A stretch of 64,000 nt of DNA from CAYYYG01 sp964591375 (lineage in GTDB: Bacteria > Patescibacteriota > Microgenomatia > UBA1406 > GWC2-37-13), in assembly GCA_964591375.1 (NCBI GenBank), contig CAZQAU010000005.1, positions 8,180-72,179 of the forward strand, in the 5' to 3' direction. Each line of letters starts with the position of its first letter. Positions within the stretch are counted from its first letter, which is position 1. This document shows, one piece after another, positions 1-8,491 of the stretch. Made by a program: the position numbers and the translations under genes. The notes under the pieces are model-generated. The model worked only from the letters and a program-made list of their open reading frames with translations, had not been told where the DNA came from and did not search any database.

Positions 1-3000
1 TTGTTGATCCAAATCCGAAGTCATTCCTTTGCCCAAACGCAAGGTTGTGAAATACGGAGTGCAATCATTCAAATATCCCCACATATAATCGCATACAGGC
101 TGGTGCTCTGTATTAAATATTTCTCTTAGACTACGCTTTAAGCACACATCAATATCATAATGAGCATAATTCAAAAACTCCCATGAAATATGGATTTCAT
201 TCCTATGTTCATCAATTTCAGCAATAGGGATATTAAATTTTTCTTTGCCTACTCTTACAGGCGGCTTGGTTAAATCAACTTTATCAAAATGATATTTGTG
301 TGATCTTATGTATGTTCTAGTCAAATTCCACAATATATACTGAACATGTCGCACAGCATAGGCTTCAGTGGAACCTATTTCTCCTCCTTTCATATATCCC
401 ACAAGCTTAGCTGCTAAATCTGTTATGCTATTCTTGAATGTCACATATTGCCAATCAATAATAGACTTTGAGGTTCGGGCATTATGTGAAGACTTGACTT
501 TATCTCTTTCATTTTTGTCGTGTTCAGGAGTTTCGTCATTCTGTCCTGCAGACATCCATTTCCTTCTAAACAAGTTGTCATAAGTAATACCAGGAGCCAT
601 AGTAATGTTAACTCTCAGCTGTTCTTTAAGTGCAAGTCTGACTTCAGATATTCCCTGAGGGATTACATGTCTAAAGAATGTACCAATAGATGCTACTACA
701 TGATGACTATTCATATACAAATAAGGTTCTAATGCACAAATGGAATCTGTTGTAATAGGCTTATTGTAAAATCGTCCTCCTGGAGAAAAGAATTCCCCAA
801 TAAACACATCCAAAAATTCATACAGCATTCCGCCTAGCAATAAATACTTTGTTGCCCTTGGATTAATTTCCAGTCCTATATTCTTGGTCAAGTCATCGCA
901 TACTTTAAAAATCACATACATTCCAACAAATGAGCTTGTGACAACTACTTTAGCACGAATCAATTTGTCCAAATGGTATTTAGTTTGTTGTAAAATATGG
1001 TGTTGAGTATTCATCTTCTTTTTGGTATCAATATCTTCTTTTGATTTGTTTGATTCTTTTGTCATAGAGTCCTGAATCCTCTCATCAATATTTGTTGGGT
1101 CAGTCACTGTAACTTGTAACGATCTCTGGACACCGGATTGTTCCACTCCATGCAATGTATGATTCAATATATTTGTAGTGGTTCCTATCATTTCCTTTTT
1201 TCTCATTCGGAGTTTCACATCACCATTATCCAAATAGGCAGCCATGGTCACTGCCACATGATCGTCCATTTTCTTTTTCCAAGCAGCATTACAACCTCCT
1301 CCTTCTTTGTTGTCTTTGAGATTCTCCAAATTCATCTCGTGATCTACGATAAACATATCGTTTGTAAGCCCTTTGGTATCCACTTGATCTGCTTTTGCAC
1401 TAAAAGCAAATATTTCTTGAGAGGTTGATCGCAAAGAAATCCCTCCTTCTTCATTGTTGTCCAAATTTGCGCGCAAATCATTAGCAACTACTTTTGCTGA
1501 TAAACTTTTGCTGTTAGCACCATCTCCTTGAATCATAACATCCATATGAGTGCCAAAATTGTGGCGGGTTCCATCCAAACTGCATATCCAAATGAAATAA
1601 ATAAGTCCTGGGCGGAATCCAAAGTAAAAGTTTTTGTAGCTATATAAAAATTGTCCCAGTACATTATGCATATTGGACAAATTCATATCATATTTGTAAA
1701 AAGTGGTTCTGGCTGCCGGTTCGGCTGTTCGATAAAGATTCTGATGCTCAACCAAAACCAATCCTGCATCAGATATATTTGAATGAGAACCTCTGGCAGT
1801 CAAATCATACAAATCACATGCGTTTTTCTGATACATTTTGTATATGGCTCGTTTGGCTTTTACATTATTACTGATAAGAGTAAATGACTTGTTAAGCCCT
1901 GACAATACATTGGTATTGATTTTTTCAAGATGATTAATCAAATAACCGTCTCGCTCATTCATAAAATTACCATATTCCTCTAACAAAAAACTAGTATAAC
2001 TCATTTCCACATTTCTTTGTGCTATGTAATCTATTTTCATTCTGGTTTCTGTTTCCAATATCATATTCAACTCTGCACCAGAGGGCAGTGGCTGGTTGTT
2101 TTGTTTGTACCGTATTTTCATAACATTGTATATCTGGTTCTTCACTTGCTTTCTATTTCTATAAAACTTTCTAATCTCTTTGATAATTTCTCTTGGATGA
2201 GCATATTGAATAAAAGAAGGAATCTCCAGCAGATTGTTTTTGGTATTGGACATTTCGCCTCTAATGGAATCTTTTAATGATTTGATCTTATTGCTTACAT
2301 TGGCATCTTTTAATCCATTTGTAAAGTTGGGGATGTTTGAAAAGCAATCTGTACTATAGTAATCAATTTTGAATGCATCCAGCCATTTCTTTGCAAGTTT
2401 GATTTCGTTTAGAGTAAGATATTTCTCTCCTACCTTAGGAGGAGGTATGACGCTTGGGTCATATGGGTATTCTGGACCATGATGTAATCTTAAAGCGATT
2501 GCTTCGTGGTTCTTATTGCAAATAGCTGGATGCATTCTTTCAATTGAGCTATATAATGCTTGATCAACATGAGGTAAAGTTTTTTCTATAAAATTTGCTG
2601 GAAATATGGATTCTGGTTGAAGAATCACATGTGCTCCAGGAATGCGAAGAGTAAATGGCTCTCCTGGTTTGCATTGTTCATAATCAACATACGTCTCTGG
2701 TACATGTGTCCAGTAGTCCAAATCTTGTACTGGATGACACAAATGAGAACGATCTCTAATAGCATTCAACAAAGTAAACACTTCATTTGCATTCAAAGGA
2801 TTACCGGGTCCATACTTAAACGAATAATCAACAGATAATTCGTTTTCTCTTGCAGCAAATCTCGAATCCTTTGTATACAAATCACACAATTTTCCCCAGT
2901 GTTCTGGTTTGCGAATAATTTTAAACAATTCATACTCATATAGTTTTGCATTGTTTTTGGTATTCCTGTCCTTTTTCTTCAAAGTAGGCAATTGTTTCGG

Positions 3001-4341
3001 CTTATTCCCATGTCCTTCATTGTTTCCATTGTCCAAAAATTCTGAAAAGATGTCATCGTTTTCATGTTCTTCTCCGGTAAAGTTTTCGTTTCCAATAATC
3101 AAGTATGCTTGCTGTTTTTTGCTCAAAGAAGCAGTTGCTCTAATAGAAGTAGCATATTCTGCCATATTCTCTCGCAAAGTATCGTTTATAATGGACGCAA
3201 AATCGATGCGGGTCCGTATCAAAACATGAATCGTAATTCCAATGCAACCGGTCCCATACAATCTTGAACAAGCATCAACAAAAGCTTTGAATTTGGGATT
3301 CTTCATTGATTTAGTAACTTGACTTCCCCAAATCTCATCAAACAATCTCATCTCTTTTTCATCTATAAAAGAGGGCTGTGAATTGGAATCGAATGAAATA
3401 TCCATCATACTAACTCCGTTCTCATCTGTGCTTATATCCAGTTTTCTTCTCTTGCCTTTTAAGTCATAATCGTCATCTTCATAGTCATCAAAAGCAAATT
3501 TGTCTTCATCGTCTTCATCATCAAGCAAAATGTCTCTCATGGCAATCGGGTTTTTCTCTGCTTCTTCTACTTCTTTTTGTTTTTTCTTTTCTGTCAGGTT
3601 TTTCAACACTTTTTTCTTCCATGCCAAATTGCAAGATTGTATGTATTCAACTACAACTTCAATCGGTGGGAGATAAATAGTCTTCCCTTCTACTTTGTCT
3701 TCTTCGTCTTGTATAATATTGTTTTCAATTCTTTCATTGGAGTTTGTTGTCGGAATTCGATTCTGTCCTCGTTCAATCGCTTTCTCTATGTTTTTATAAA
3801 GTGTTGTTGATTGTTTCACACTTGCTTGTATAATATTTGGTATTTGCTGAATGTTTGTTTCGTGCAGTTTTCGTTTGCAATCAAGTAATTTCGACATCAC
3901 CGCATTGGTATTTGAAATTATGTTTGCAAGCCCGTCTGGCACAATAATTTTTTGGCTGGTAGCCATCCCATTCGATCTGATTACATTTCCTTGCTTGTCC
4001 ACTACAATTTTCTTGACAGCTCCTCCGCGTGCATTCATTCCGACATTCGATCTGCGATTGGCTTCGGTCACTCCGGGCAACCCAATTACCATACACGCTT
4101 TCTCTACCGCATGCAAAAACATCAGCATAAAAACAAATCGGTTTTGAGAATAACTGGTCAACTTGTAGTTGCCCATTTTCTGGCCATGATCATATATTTG
4201 ATCAAAGGGGATGTTCAACGAATATACTTTATCAACTTCATGATACACTTCATTGTACTGAACATCGTCAGGCCATCCAGAAACGCGTGATTTCTGATTT
4301 GCAACGTTTTCCTGCTTTGGCAGGTCCGTAATATCAGTCAT
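1..4341 (-). CDS. Very large protein (partial, C-terminus outside window); possible capsid/structural protein
   Basis: An uninterrupted reading frame starts at the ATG complementary to 4339-4341 and runs off the left edge, giving at least 1447 residues. No enzyme motif (polymerase, helicase, protease) is visible. It has an N-terminal alpha/beta region, a very acidic low-complexity stretch near residues 268-292 followed by a basic KGKRRK patch, and a long mixed helical and beta-rich C-terminal half. No signal peptide or membrane segment is seen. The length is similar to the roughly 1400-residue major capsid protein of herpesviruses, and a herpes-like capsid protease lies elsewhere in the window, so a major capsid protein is a reasonable hypothesis, but this rests on size and context only. 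The internal acidic patch would be unusual for a capsid floor protein. Function is otherwise unknown. Confidence 0.85.
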   Translation of the reverse strand, partial: MTDITDLPKQENVANQKSRVSGWPDDVQYNEVYHEVDKVYSLNIPFDQIYDHGQKMGNYKLTSYSQNRFVFMLMFLHAVEKACMVIGLPGVTEANRRSNVGMNARGGAVKKIVVDKQGNVIRSNGMATSQKIIVPDGLANIISNTNAVMSKLLDCKRKLHETNIQQIPNIIQASVKQSTTLYKNIEKAIERGQNRIPTTNSNERIENNIIQDEEDKVEGKTIYLPPIEVVVEYIQSCNLAWKKKVLKNLTEKKKQKEVEEAEKNPIAMRDILLDDEDDEDKFAFDDYEDDDYDLKGKRRKLDISTDENGVSMMDISFDSNSQPSFIDEKEMRLFDEIWGSQVTKSMKNPKFKAFVDACSRLYGTGCIGITIHVLIRTRIDFASIINDTLRENMAEYATSIRATASLSKKQQAYLIIGNENFTGEEHENDDIFSEFLDNGNNEGHGNKPKQLPTLKKKDRNTKNNAKLYEYELFKIIRKPEHWGKLCDLYTKDSRFAARENELSVDYSFKYGPGNPLNANEVFTLLNAIRDRSHLCHPVQDLDYWTHVPETYVDYEQCKPGEPFTLRIPGAHVILQPESIFPANFIEKTLPHVDQALYSSIERMHPAICNKNHEAIALRLHHGPEYPYDPSVIPPPKVGEKYLTLNEIKLAKKWLDAFKIDYYSTDCFSNIPNFTNGLKDANVSNKIKSLKDSIRGEMSNTKNNLLEIPSFIQYAHPREIIKEIRKFYRNRKQVKNQIYNVMKIRYKQNNQPLPSGAELNMILETETRMKIDYIAQRNVEMSYTSFLLEEYGNFMNERDGYLINHLEKINTNVLSGLNKSFTLISNNVKAKRAIYKMYQKNACDLYDLTARGSHSNISDAGLVLVEHQNLYRTAEPAARTTFYKYDMNLSNMHNVLGQFLYSYKNFYFGFRPGLIYFIWICSLDGTRHNFGTHMDVMIQGDGANSKSLSAKVVANDLRANLDNNEEGGISLRSTSQEIFAFSAKADQVDTKGLTNDMFIVDHEMNLENLKDNKEGGGCNAAWKKKMDDHVAVTMAAYLDNGDVKLRMRKKEMIGTTTNILNHTLHGVEQSGVQRSLQVTVTDPTNIDERIQDSMTKESNKSKEDIDTKKKMNTQHHILQQTKYHLDKLIRAKVVVTSSFVGMYVIFKVCDDLTKNIGLEINPRATKYLLLGGMLYEFLDVFIGEFFSPGGRFYNKPITTDSICALEPYLYMNSHHVVASIGTFFRHVIPQGISEVRLALKEQLRVNITMAPGITYDNLFRRKWMSAGQNDETPEHDKNERDKVKSSHNARTSKSIIDWQYVTFKNSITDLAAKLVGYMKGGEIGSTEAYAVRHVQYILWNLTRTYIRSHKYHFDKVDLTKPPVRVGKEKFNIPIAEIDEHRNEIHISWEFLNYAHYDIDVCLKRSLREIFNTEHQPVCDYMWGYLNDCTPYFTTLRLGKGMTSDLDQQ

Positions 4342-4564
4342 CTCTCACTCAAACCTGATCAAACCCAACACTATTAGCCTAACCAGATGATATTATTCCC
4401 GTATACAAAAATATCTATACCTTTCTTCACACAATTTGTTTGTTTTTATCGTACTTTTCTTGAATGAAAAATATCTATAAAAAATAAGTATAAGGGGACT
4501 TTTCCCAAAACCGGATTTTTTATTTACAATACAAAACTTAACAATAATTTTTTATTTTTTGAAA

Positions 4565-6277
4565 TCATAAAAAGTCTTCTTCAGAATGGGTTTTGTAGTA
4601 GTCGTGTTGTTTTCGTTTTAATTCCGTCATAACATAATCAATAGCGCCTTCTTCGTCAAGGGCGCCCTGGACACCATGTTTAGCAAACATAGACGATACT
4701 TTGTTTACTGTATCCCTATCAGTAGAAAACTCAACAAACCAAAGGCGATTTATAATACACATTACTAACGCATATAAGCGTTGATAGTTTATCATTTCGT
4801 CTTTTTTGTATTGTTTGTACAATTCTATTATATTTAAGGACGAAAGTGGTATTGTGTGAGATTTTCGAACATCGATTGGTATGGAAACACTACATGGCAA
4901 ATCGTCCGTTTTGATTTGGTTTAATAACAAAATATCGATATGAAAATGACGGTCTAGAATTTGTTGTGCCATTTGCTTTTTCATTTTCTCGTTTTCACAG
5001 TATTTTAGATGCAAAATAGCATAATATAATTCAACAATGGCAAGTGCGTTATATACAAACGATTCTTTAACAACCGCATCTTTTAAGAATGTGTTGTTTT
5101 CTTCGTCTGGGAATTCTATATTTTGATTATTAAATTTATCTTGTATAATCCATTCGGCTGCTTGCACCCGAATAAAAAACAAATCATAATAGTAATCGTC
5201 CATCTTGTTTTTGTATTCTGTAGTTTTTTTTCCTATTAACTCTACTTCATCAGCAGTTGGATGATAATCTTCATCTATATCTATTGGCCCTATGTAATTA
5301 CAGCAATTGACGTTGTTTGTGGCAAATTTGGTAAAGAGCTCTTCAAGCCAATACAACATGATGCTTTCGTCTCTGATAGTGTAAACGTTGTTGTCACTTA
5401 TTTCTCTATATATATCTTCCATTTCATAAATTTCTGCACGAGATTTGAACATATATGTGTATATGGGCTTGTATACCAAACACCATATAGAAAACACATA
5501 CATAGAAGCTATTAGTATTGTGTAGATGGATCGTCCCCACCAAAATGTAAGGATTCCCATAAAATTCAAACAAGTCAAAACAATCAAAAAACTAGTGCAT
5601 ACAATCAAACTGTTTCTTGTTTCGTAATAGGAAGTAGTTATTTTTTCTTTTCTTTTGCTTAGCATGATAATCATCACCCACATCAATATTGTGCAAGAAC
5701 TAATCCATATTATTACAGCCCCTTTGAAATATAAGTTTGCAGTGCACCAATGATATTTCTTGTCTACATGGGAACCTTGTGTTATTTCAAGTACAATGCA
5801 AGTCAATACAATAAAAATATATATTGTCCATATCAATACAAATTTGATCGTATTTCGAGCAATTTTGTTTTTTGTGCCGCCCATAATTCCCATACTAAAA
5901 ATAAGCACGTGACTTGACATGCGTTGACAAAGCCCAATATACCAAAAGGAAAAGCCAAACACATATGGCAACCAAAAATCAAAAACGGGACAATGGAGTG
6001 TCATAAGCATTTGGAAAAACTTTATGGATACTAAATGCCCATTACTGATAAAAACAGCCCAAATCTGTATTATACTACCTATACACATTAATATGATCGA
6101 ATTGTAATTTTTAATTTTTATGTTTGGCCTGTTTCTGTATTTTGATGCTGCTAAAAGAAATCCTACGAGTATTGCAGTTGCTGTTATACAAACCGCCAAT
6201 ACACACCAATCTGCAGGATTGGTCCTATCAAGTGGCCGCATAGTTTCATACTTGATATGTATAGTAATATCCGGCAT
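4565..6277 (-). CDS. Seven-TM GPCR-like receptor with RGS-like C-terminal domain
   Basis: The 570-residue protein has seven hydrophobic segments at roughly residues 24-44, 58-78, 100-122, 145-165, 185-206, 223-246 and 251-275, then a soluble tail of about 290 residues. Cys96 just before TM3 and Cys178 in the TM4-TM5 loop are placed like the conserved disulfide of GPCRs. The tail from about residue 390 is helical, and the segment around LYYAILHLKY followed by a Lys-rich helix and ILDRHF resembles the RGS (regulator of G-protein signalling) fold, as in protist 7TM-RGS receptors. This would place it in a host or viral membrane, tuning G-protein signalling. The 7TM call is visible in the sequence; the RGS call is inference. 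A later Met (residue 13) is an alternative start. Confidence 0.8.
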   Translation of the reverse strand: MPDITIHIKYETMRPLDRTNPADWCVLAVCITATAILVGFLLAASKYRNRPNIKIKNYNSIILMCIGSIIQIWAVFISNGHLVSIKFFQMLMTLHCPVFDFWLPYVFGFSFWYIGLCQRMSSHVLIFSMGIMGGTKNKIARNTIKFVLIWTIYIFIVLTCIVLEITQGSHVDKKYHWCTANLYFKGAVIIWISSCTILMWVMIIMLSKRKEKITTSYYETRNSLIVCTSFLIVLTCLNFMGILTFWWGRSIYTILIASMYVFSIWCLVYKPIYTYMFKSRAEIYEMEDIYREISDNNVYTIRDESIMLYWLEELFTKFATNNVNCCNYIGPIDIDEDYHPTADEVELIGKKTTEYKNKMDDYYYDLFFIRVQAAEWIIQDKFNNQNIEFPDEENNTFLKDAVVKESFVYNALAIVELYYAILHLKYCENEKMKKQMAQQILDRHFHIDILLLNQIKTDDLPCSVSIPIDVRKSHTIPLSSLNIIELYKQYKKDEMINYQRLYALVMCIINRLWFVEFSTDRDTVNKVSSMFAKHGVQGALDEEGAIDYVMTELKRKQHDYYKTHSEEDFL

Positions 6278-6434
6278 TTTTCAGGTTGTGTTTTAAAACA
6301 GGTTTTTGCTTTTGGCATAAACAATTGGAAGATTATTATTAATTGCTAAAAGTAATTATTAATGTTTCCAGAAAAAAATAGAAACAACGAAAAATTACGA
6401 TCTTGTTTTTTAAATTATTGCATAATTATATAAA

Positions 6435-7049
6435 ATGCCAACTTCTCCAACAAGGCCTGTTTTGTTTATGTTTGCTGATACTTCTAAACTAGGAAAAGAA
6501 GATACAATTGGAAATGTTAGTGCAAGACTGATAACACAAAGTGATTTTACACATGTAGAACTATGCTTTCCAGATGCACCTGGCCTTACATACAGAGTAA
6601 CCGAAAGAAGAAATGGTATTGAAAGTGTTGTTGGCATGGTTTACAATCAGAAATATTACGTTGCATATGAATGTAACCTTCCTCATGAAAAGGTACAACA
6701 AATGATAGATTGTTGTGCAGAATTGCTCGAAAGCTTGAAACAATATGACAAACGAGGGTTTTGGTGTTATCCATGTGCAGTTATAGCATATTATTTGTTT
6801 TGCGGAGCATGGGATCCATTTGTAGATACAAACAAACTTACCTGTACCAGAATGGTTGGAATGGCAATGAGAGAGGCTGGATTATGGGATATTCCCGAAA
6901 GCAAATTAGATATTTTGACATGTCAGGATGTTATGAATCAAATAAAAAAGATGGGTGCAGAACAAGTGGATGTGCCAGTATTTGAACTCAATGGAATTTA
7001 TTCAGATGGATGTGCAAATCCATTCACAACTTGTTTTACAACTCAATGA
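6435..7049 (+). CDS. Permuted NlpC/P60 (papain-like) hydrolase, poxvirus G6R/YiiX type
   Basis: The 204-residue protein has the order of motifs expected for circularly permuted NlpC/P60 enzymes: a His in a DFTHVEL strand (His40) early, and the candidate nucleophile in KLTCTRMVG (Cys137) before a helix ending in REAGL. Families of this type (YiiX/YaeF, poxvirus G6R) act as thiol peptidases, amidases or acyltransferases, some on lipids. There is no signal peptide or TM segment, so it is probably cytosolic. It is divergent from the receptor gene at 4565-6277 and ends six bases inside the stop region of the convergent gene 7043-7936. Substrate unknown. Confidence 0.7.
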   Translation: MPTSPTRPVLFMFADTSKLGKEDTIGNVSARLITQSDFTHVELCFPDAPGLTYRVTERRNGIESVVGMVYNQKYYVAYECNLPHEKVQQMIDCCAELLESLKQYDKRGFWCYPCAVIAYYLFCGAWDPFVDTNKLTCTRMVGMAMREAGLWDIPESKLDILTCQDVMNQIKKMGAEQVDVPVFELNGIYSDGCANPFTTCFTTQ

Positions 7050-7936
7050 TCACAATCCTTTAAATAGTATTTTTTAATAAAAGCCTTGTACTCTTTTGTA
7101 TTTTTAATCGTTTCAATGTATTTTTCCTTGACATAAGTAATGTCTGTCGCTAGCTTGATTTGTTGTTCTTCTGATGATATAGAGTACAAATATTTGACTA
7201 TCATTGGACCAGGATAGGCAATGGCACTAGATAAATCAAATTTTTTCAAAAGAACAATCACGTTCATCCATTCCATTTTCACACTGTTAAACACTATTCC
7301 TAGTCTTTCTCCTAGTTCAAATCTGTCTTCTAAATCTTTTGTTTGGTCCAAAGGTTTGTCATAAAGAAATAAATTATTTACCACTTCAACAAACAATTGT
7401 CTAGTATGCAAGCTTTTTTCGCACAGAAGTTCGTATATATATCCAAAATCTCTTAATTTGATTGTTTTTAGCAAATTAGGAACATACATTAAAGACCAAA
7501 TGTGATTGGAATGCATGTAAGAAATAATTTGTTTTTTCGCTTCAAATTGGACGTCTTCCAGATCTTGTTCCGATTCTTCATCATCCTCATTCAATGCTAT
7601 TTTTTTAAACGTAATGTTTTTAAATTTGTCGTCCAAAATCTCCAAAAAAGGAGTTACATCATCGATTAAAAATGCATCATAAAAGGCAACTTTTTCCGAT
7701 GATAAAATAAACGACAATTCATTGGGCCATTTCCTTTTCAATTCATCAAGTGCCACGTACTGATTTGCCCGATTGTCTTTTACTAATGTATCAGTAAGAC
7801 CTGATTGTTCTACCGTATCCCAAAAGATCATGCTTGCGTCTTCGTTGTCCATAAACATGTCAACAATGTCGTCAGTAGGTTTCAATGAAACCTGTTCGAG
7901 CATTTTGCATTCTTTATCAGAGCAATGGTTTGCCAT
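7043..7936 (-). CDS. Unknown protein, 297 aa
   Basis: I do not recognise this protein. The start is set at the MANHCSD methionine because upstream codons in frame lie in the AT-rich divergent promoter region. The N-terminus contains CSDKEC; an acidic stretch (NEDDEESEQDLEDV) lies near residue 120, and the C-terminal half is predicted helical and rich in Leu, Lys and Tyr. There is no membrane segment. Its 3' end overlaps the convergent gene 6435-7049. Confidence 0.75.
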   Translation of the reverse strand: MANHCSDKECKMLEQVSLKPTDDIVDMFMDNEDASMIFWDTVEQSGLTDTLVKDNRANQYVALDELKRKWPNELSFILSSEKVAFYDAFLIDDVTPFLEILDDKFKNITFKKIALNEDDEESEQDLEDVQFEAKKQIISYMHSNHIWSLMYVPNLLKTIKLRDFGYIYELLCEKSLHTRQLFVEVVNNLFLYDKPLDQTKDLEDRFELGERLGIVFNSVKMEWMNVIVLLKKFDLSSAIAYPGPMIVKYLYSISSEEQQIKLATDITYVKEKYIETIKNTKEYKAFIKKYYLKDCDH

Positions 7937-8012
7937 ATTAAAATAAATTTTTAATATAATATTGTTTATATACATTTGTGGGTTTTTTTATTATATGAAA
8001 GTTAATACAAAA

Positions 8013-8417
8013 ATGCTAAAAATAATCCTGATCGCTATTCTATGTTTGGGAGTTACATTGGCTTCGGAAAGCTGCAAATTGGACAAAGAGGGCTTCAAAA
8101 ACTGTGTGTATTCCAGAAAGGCAGCAATTGATTGCCTTTTTGAAAGCTTTGGAGAAGGAGAAGGAGACAACAGATACCTAGATGGCAAATGGATTTACAA
8201 AGCCTGGGACAAATTTTTCCTGCCTGCAGAAAAACATTATGCACATGACAATCCGGACAATGTCGTAGGACAATGCGATGCAGACGGAGACAAAAAAGTG
8301 TACAGACCTGAATTCGAAATCACGGCTTGCAAATGCTTAAAGAATTGCTTTGAAGTGGCCGGCGCACTTAGAATGTGCGCAAGGGTGAAAGAAGACCCAA
8401 ATTGGAGATATGATTGA
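8013..8417 (+). CDS. Small secreted Cys-rich protein with one EF-hand-like loop
   Basis: The 134-residue product starts with a clear signal peptide (MLKIILIAILCLGVTLAS). The mature part has about eight Cys. Near residue 90 it contains DADGDKKVYRPE, which has Asp at positions 1, 3 and 5 and Glu at 12 of an EF-hand loop, although position 6 is Lys rather than Gly. It is predicted to enter the secretory pathway and may bind Ca2+. An in-frame ATG at 7995 would add six residues; the later ATG is chosen because it gives a standard signal peptide. It is divergent from 7043-7936. Confidence 0.75.
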   Translation: MLKIILIAILCLGVTLASESCKLDKEGFKNCVYSRKAAIDCLFESFGEGEGDNRYLDGKWIYKAWDKFFLPAEKHYAHDNPDNVVGQCDADGDKKVYRPEFEITACKCLKNCFEVAGALRMCARVKEDPNWRYD

Positions 8418-8491
8418 GATGGTTGTTCAAAAACATAAACTTAAACAAAATGTTTTATTCCTAATACAAAATAAAATGACTGACTAATTTT

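Noticed and set aside
6427..6434. TATATAAA as promoter of the permuted papain-like gene
   Set aside because: It abuts the ATG directly, leaving no room for a transcript leader; probably chance in AT-rich DNA.
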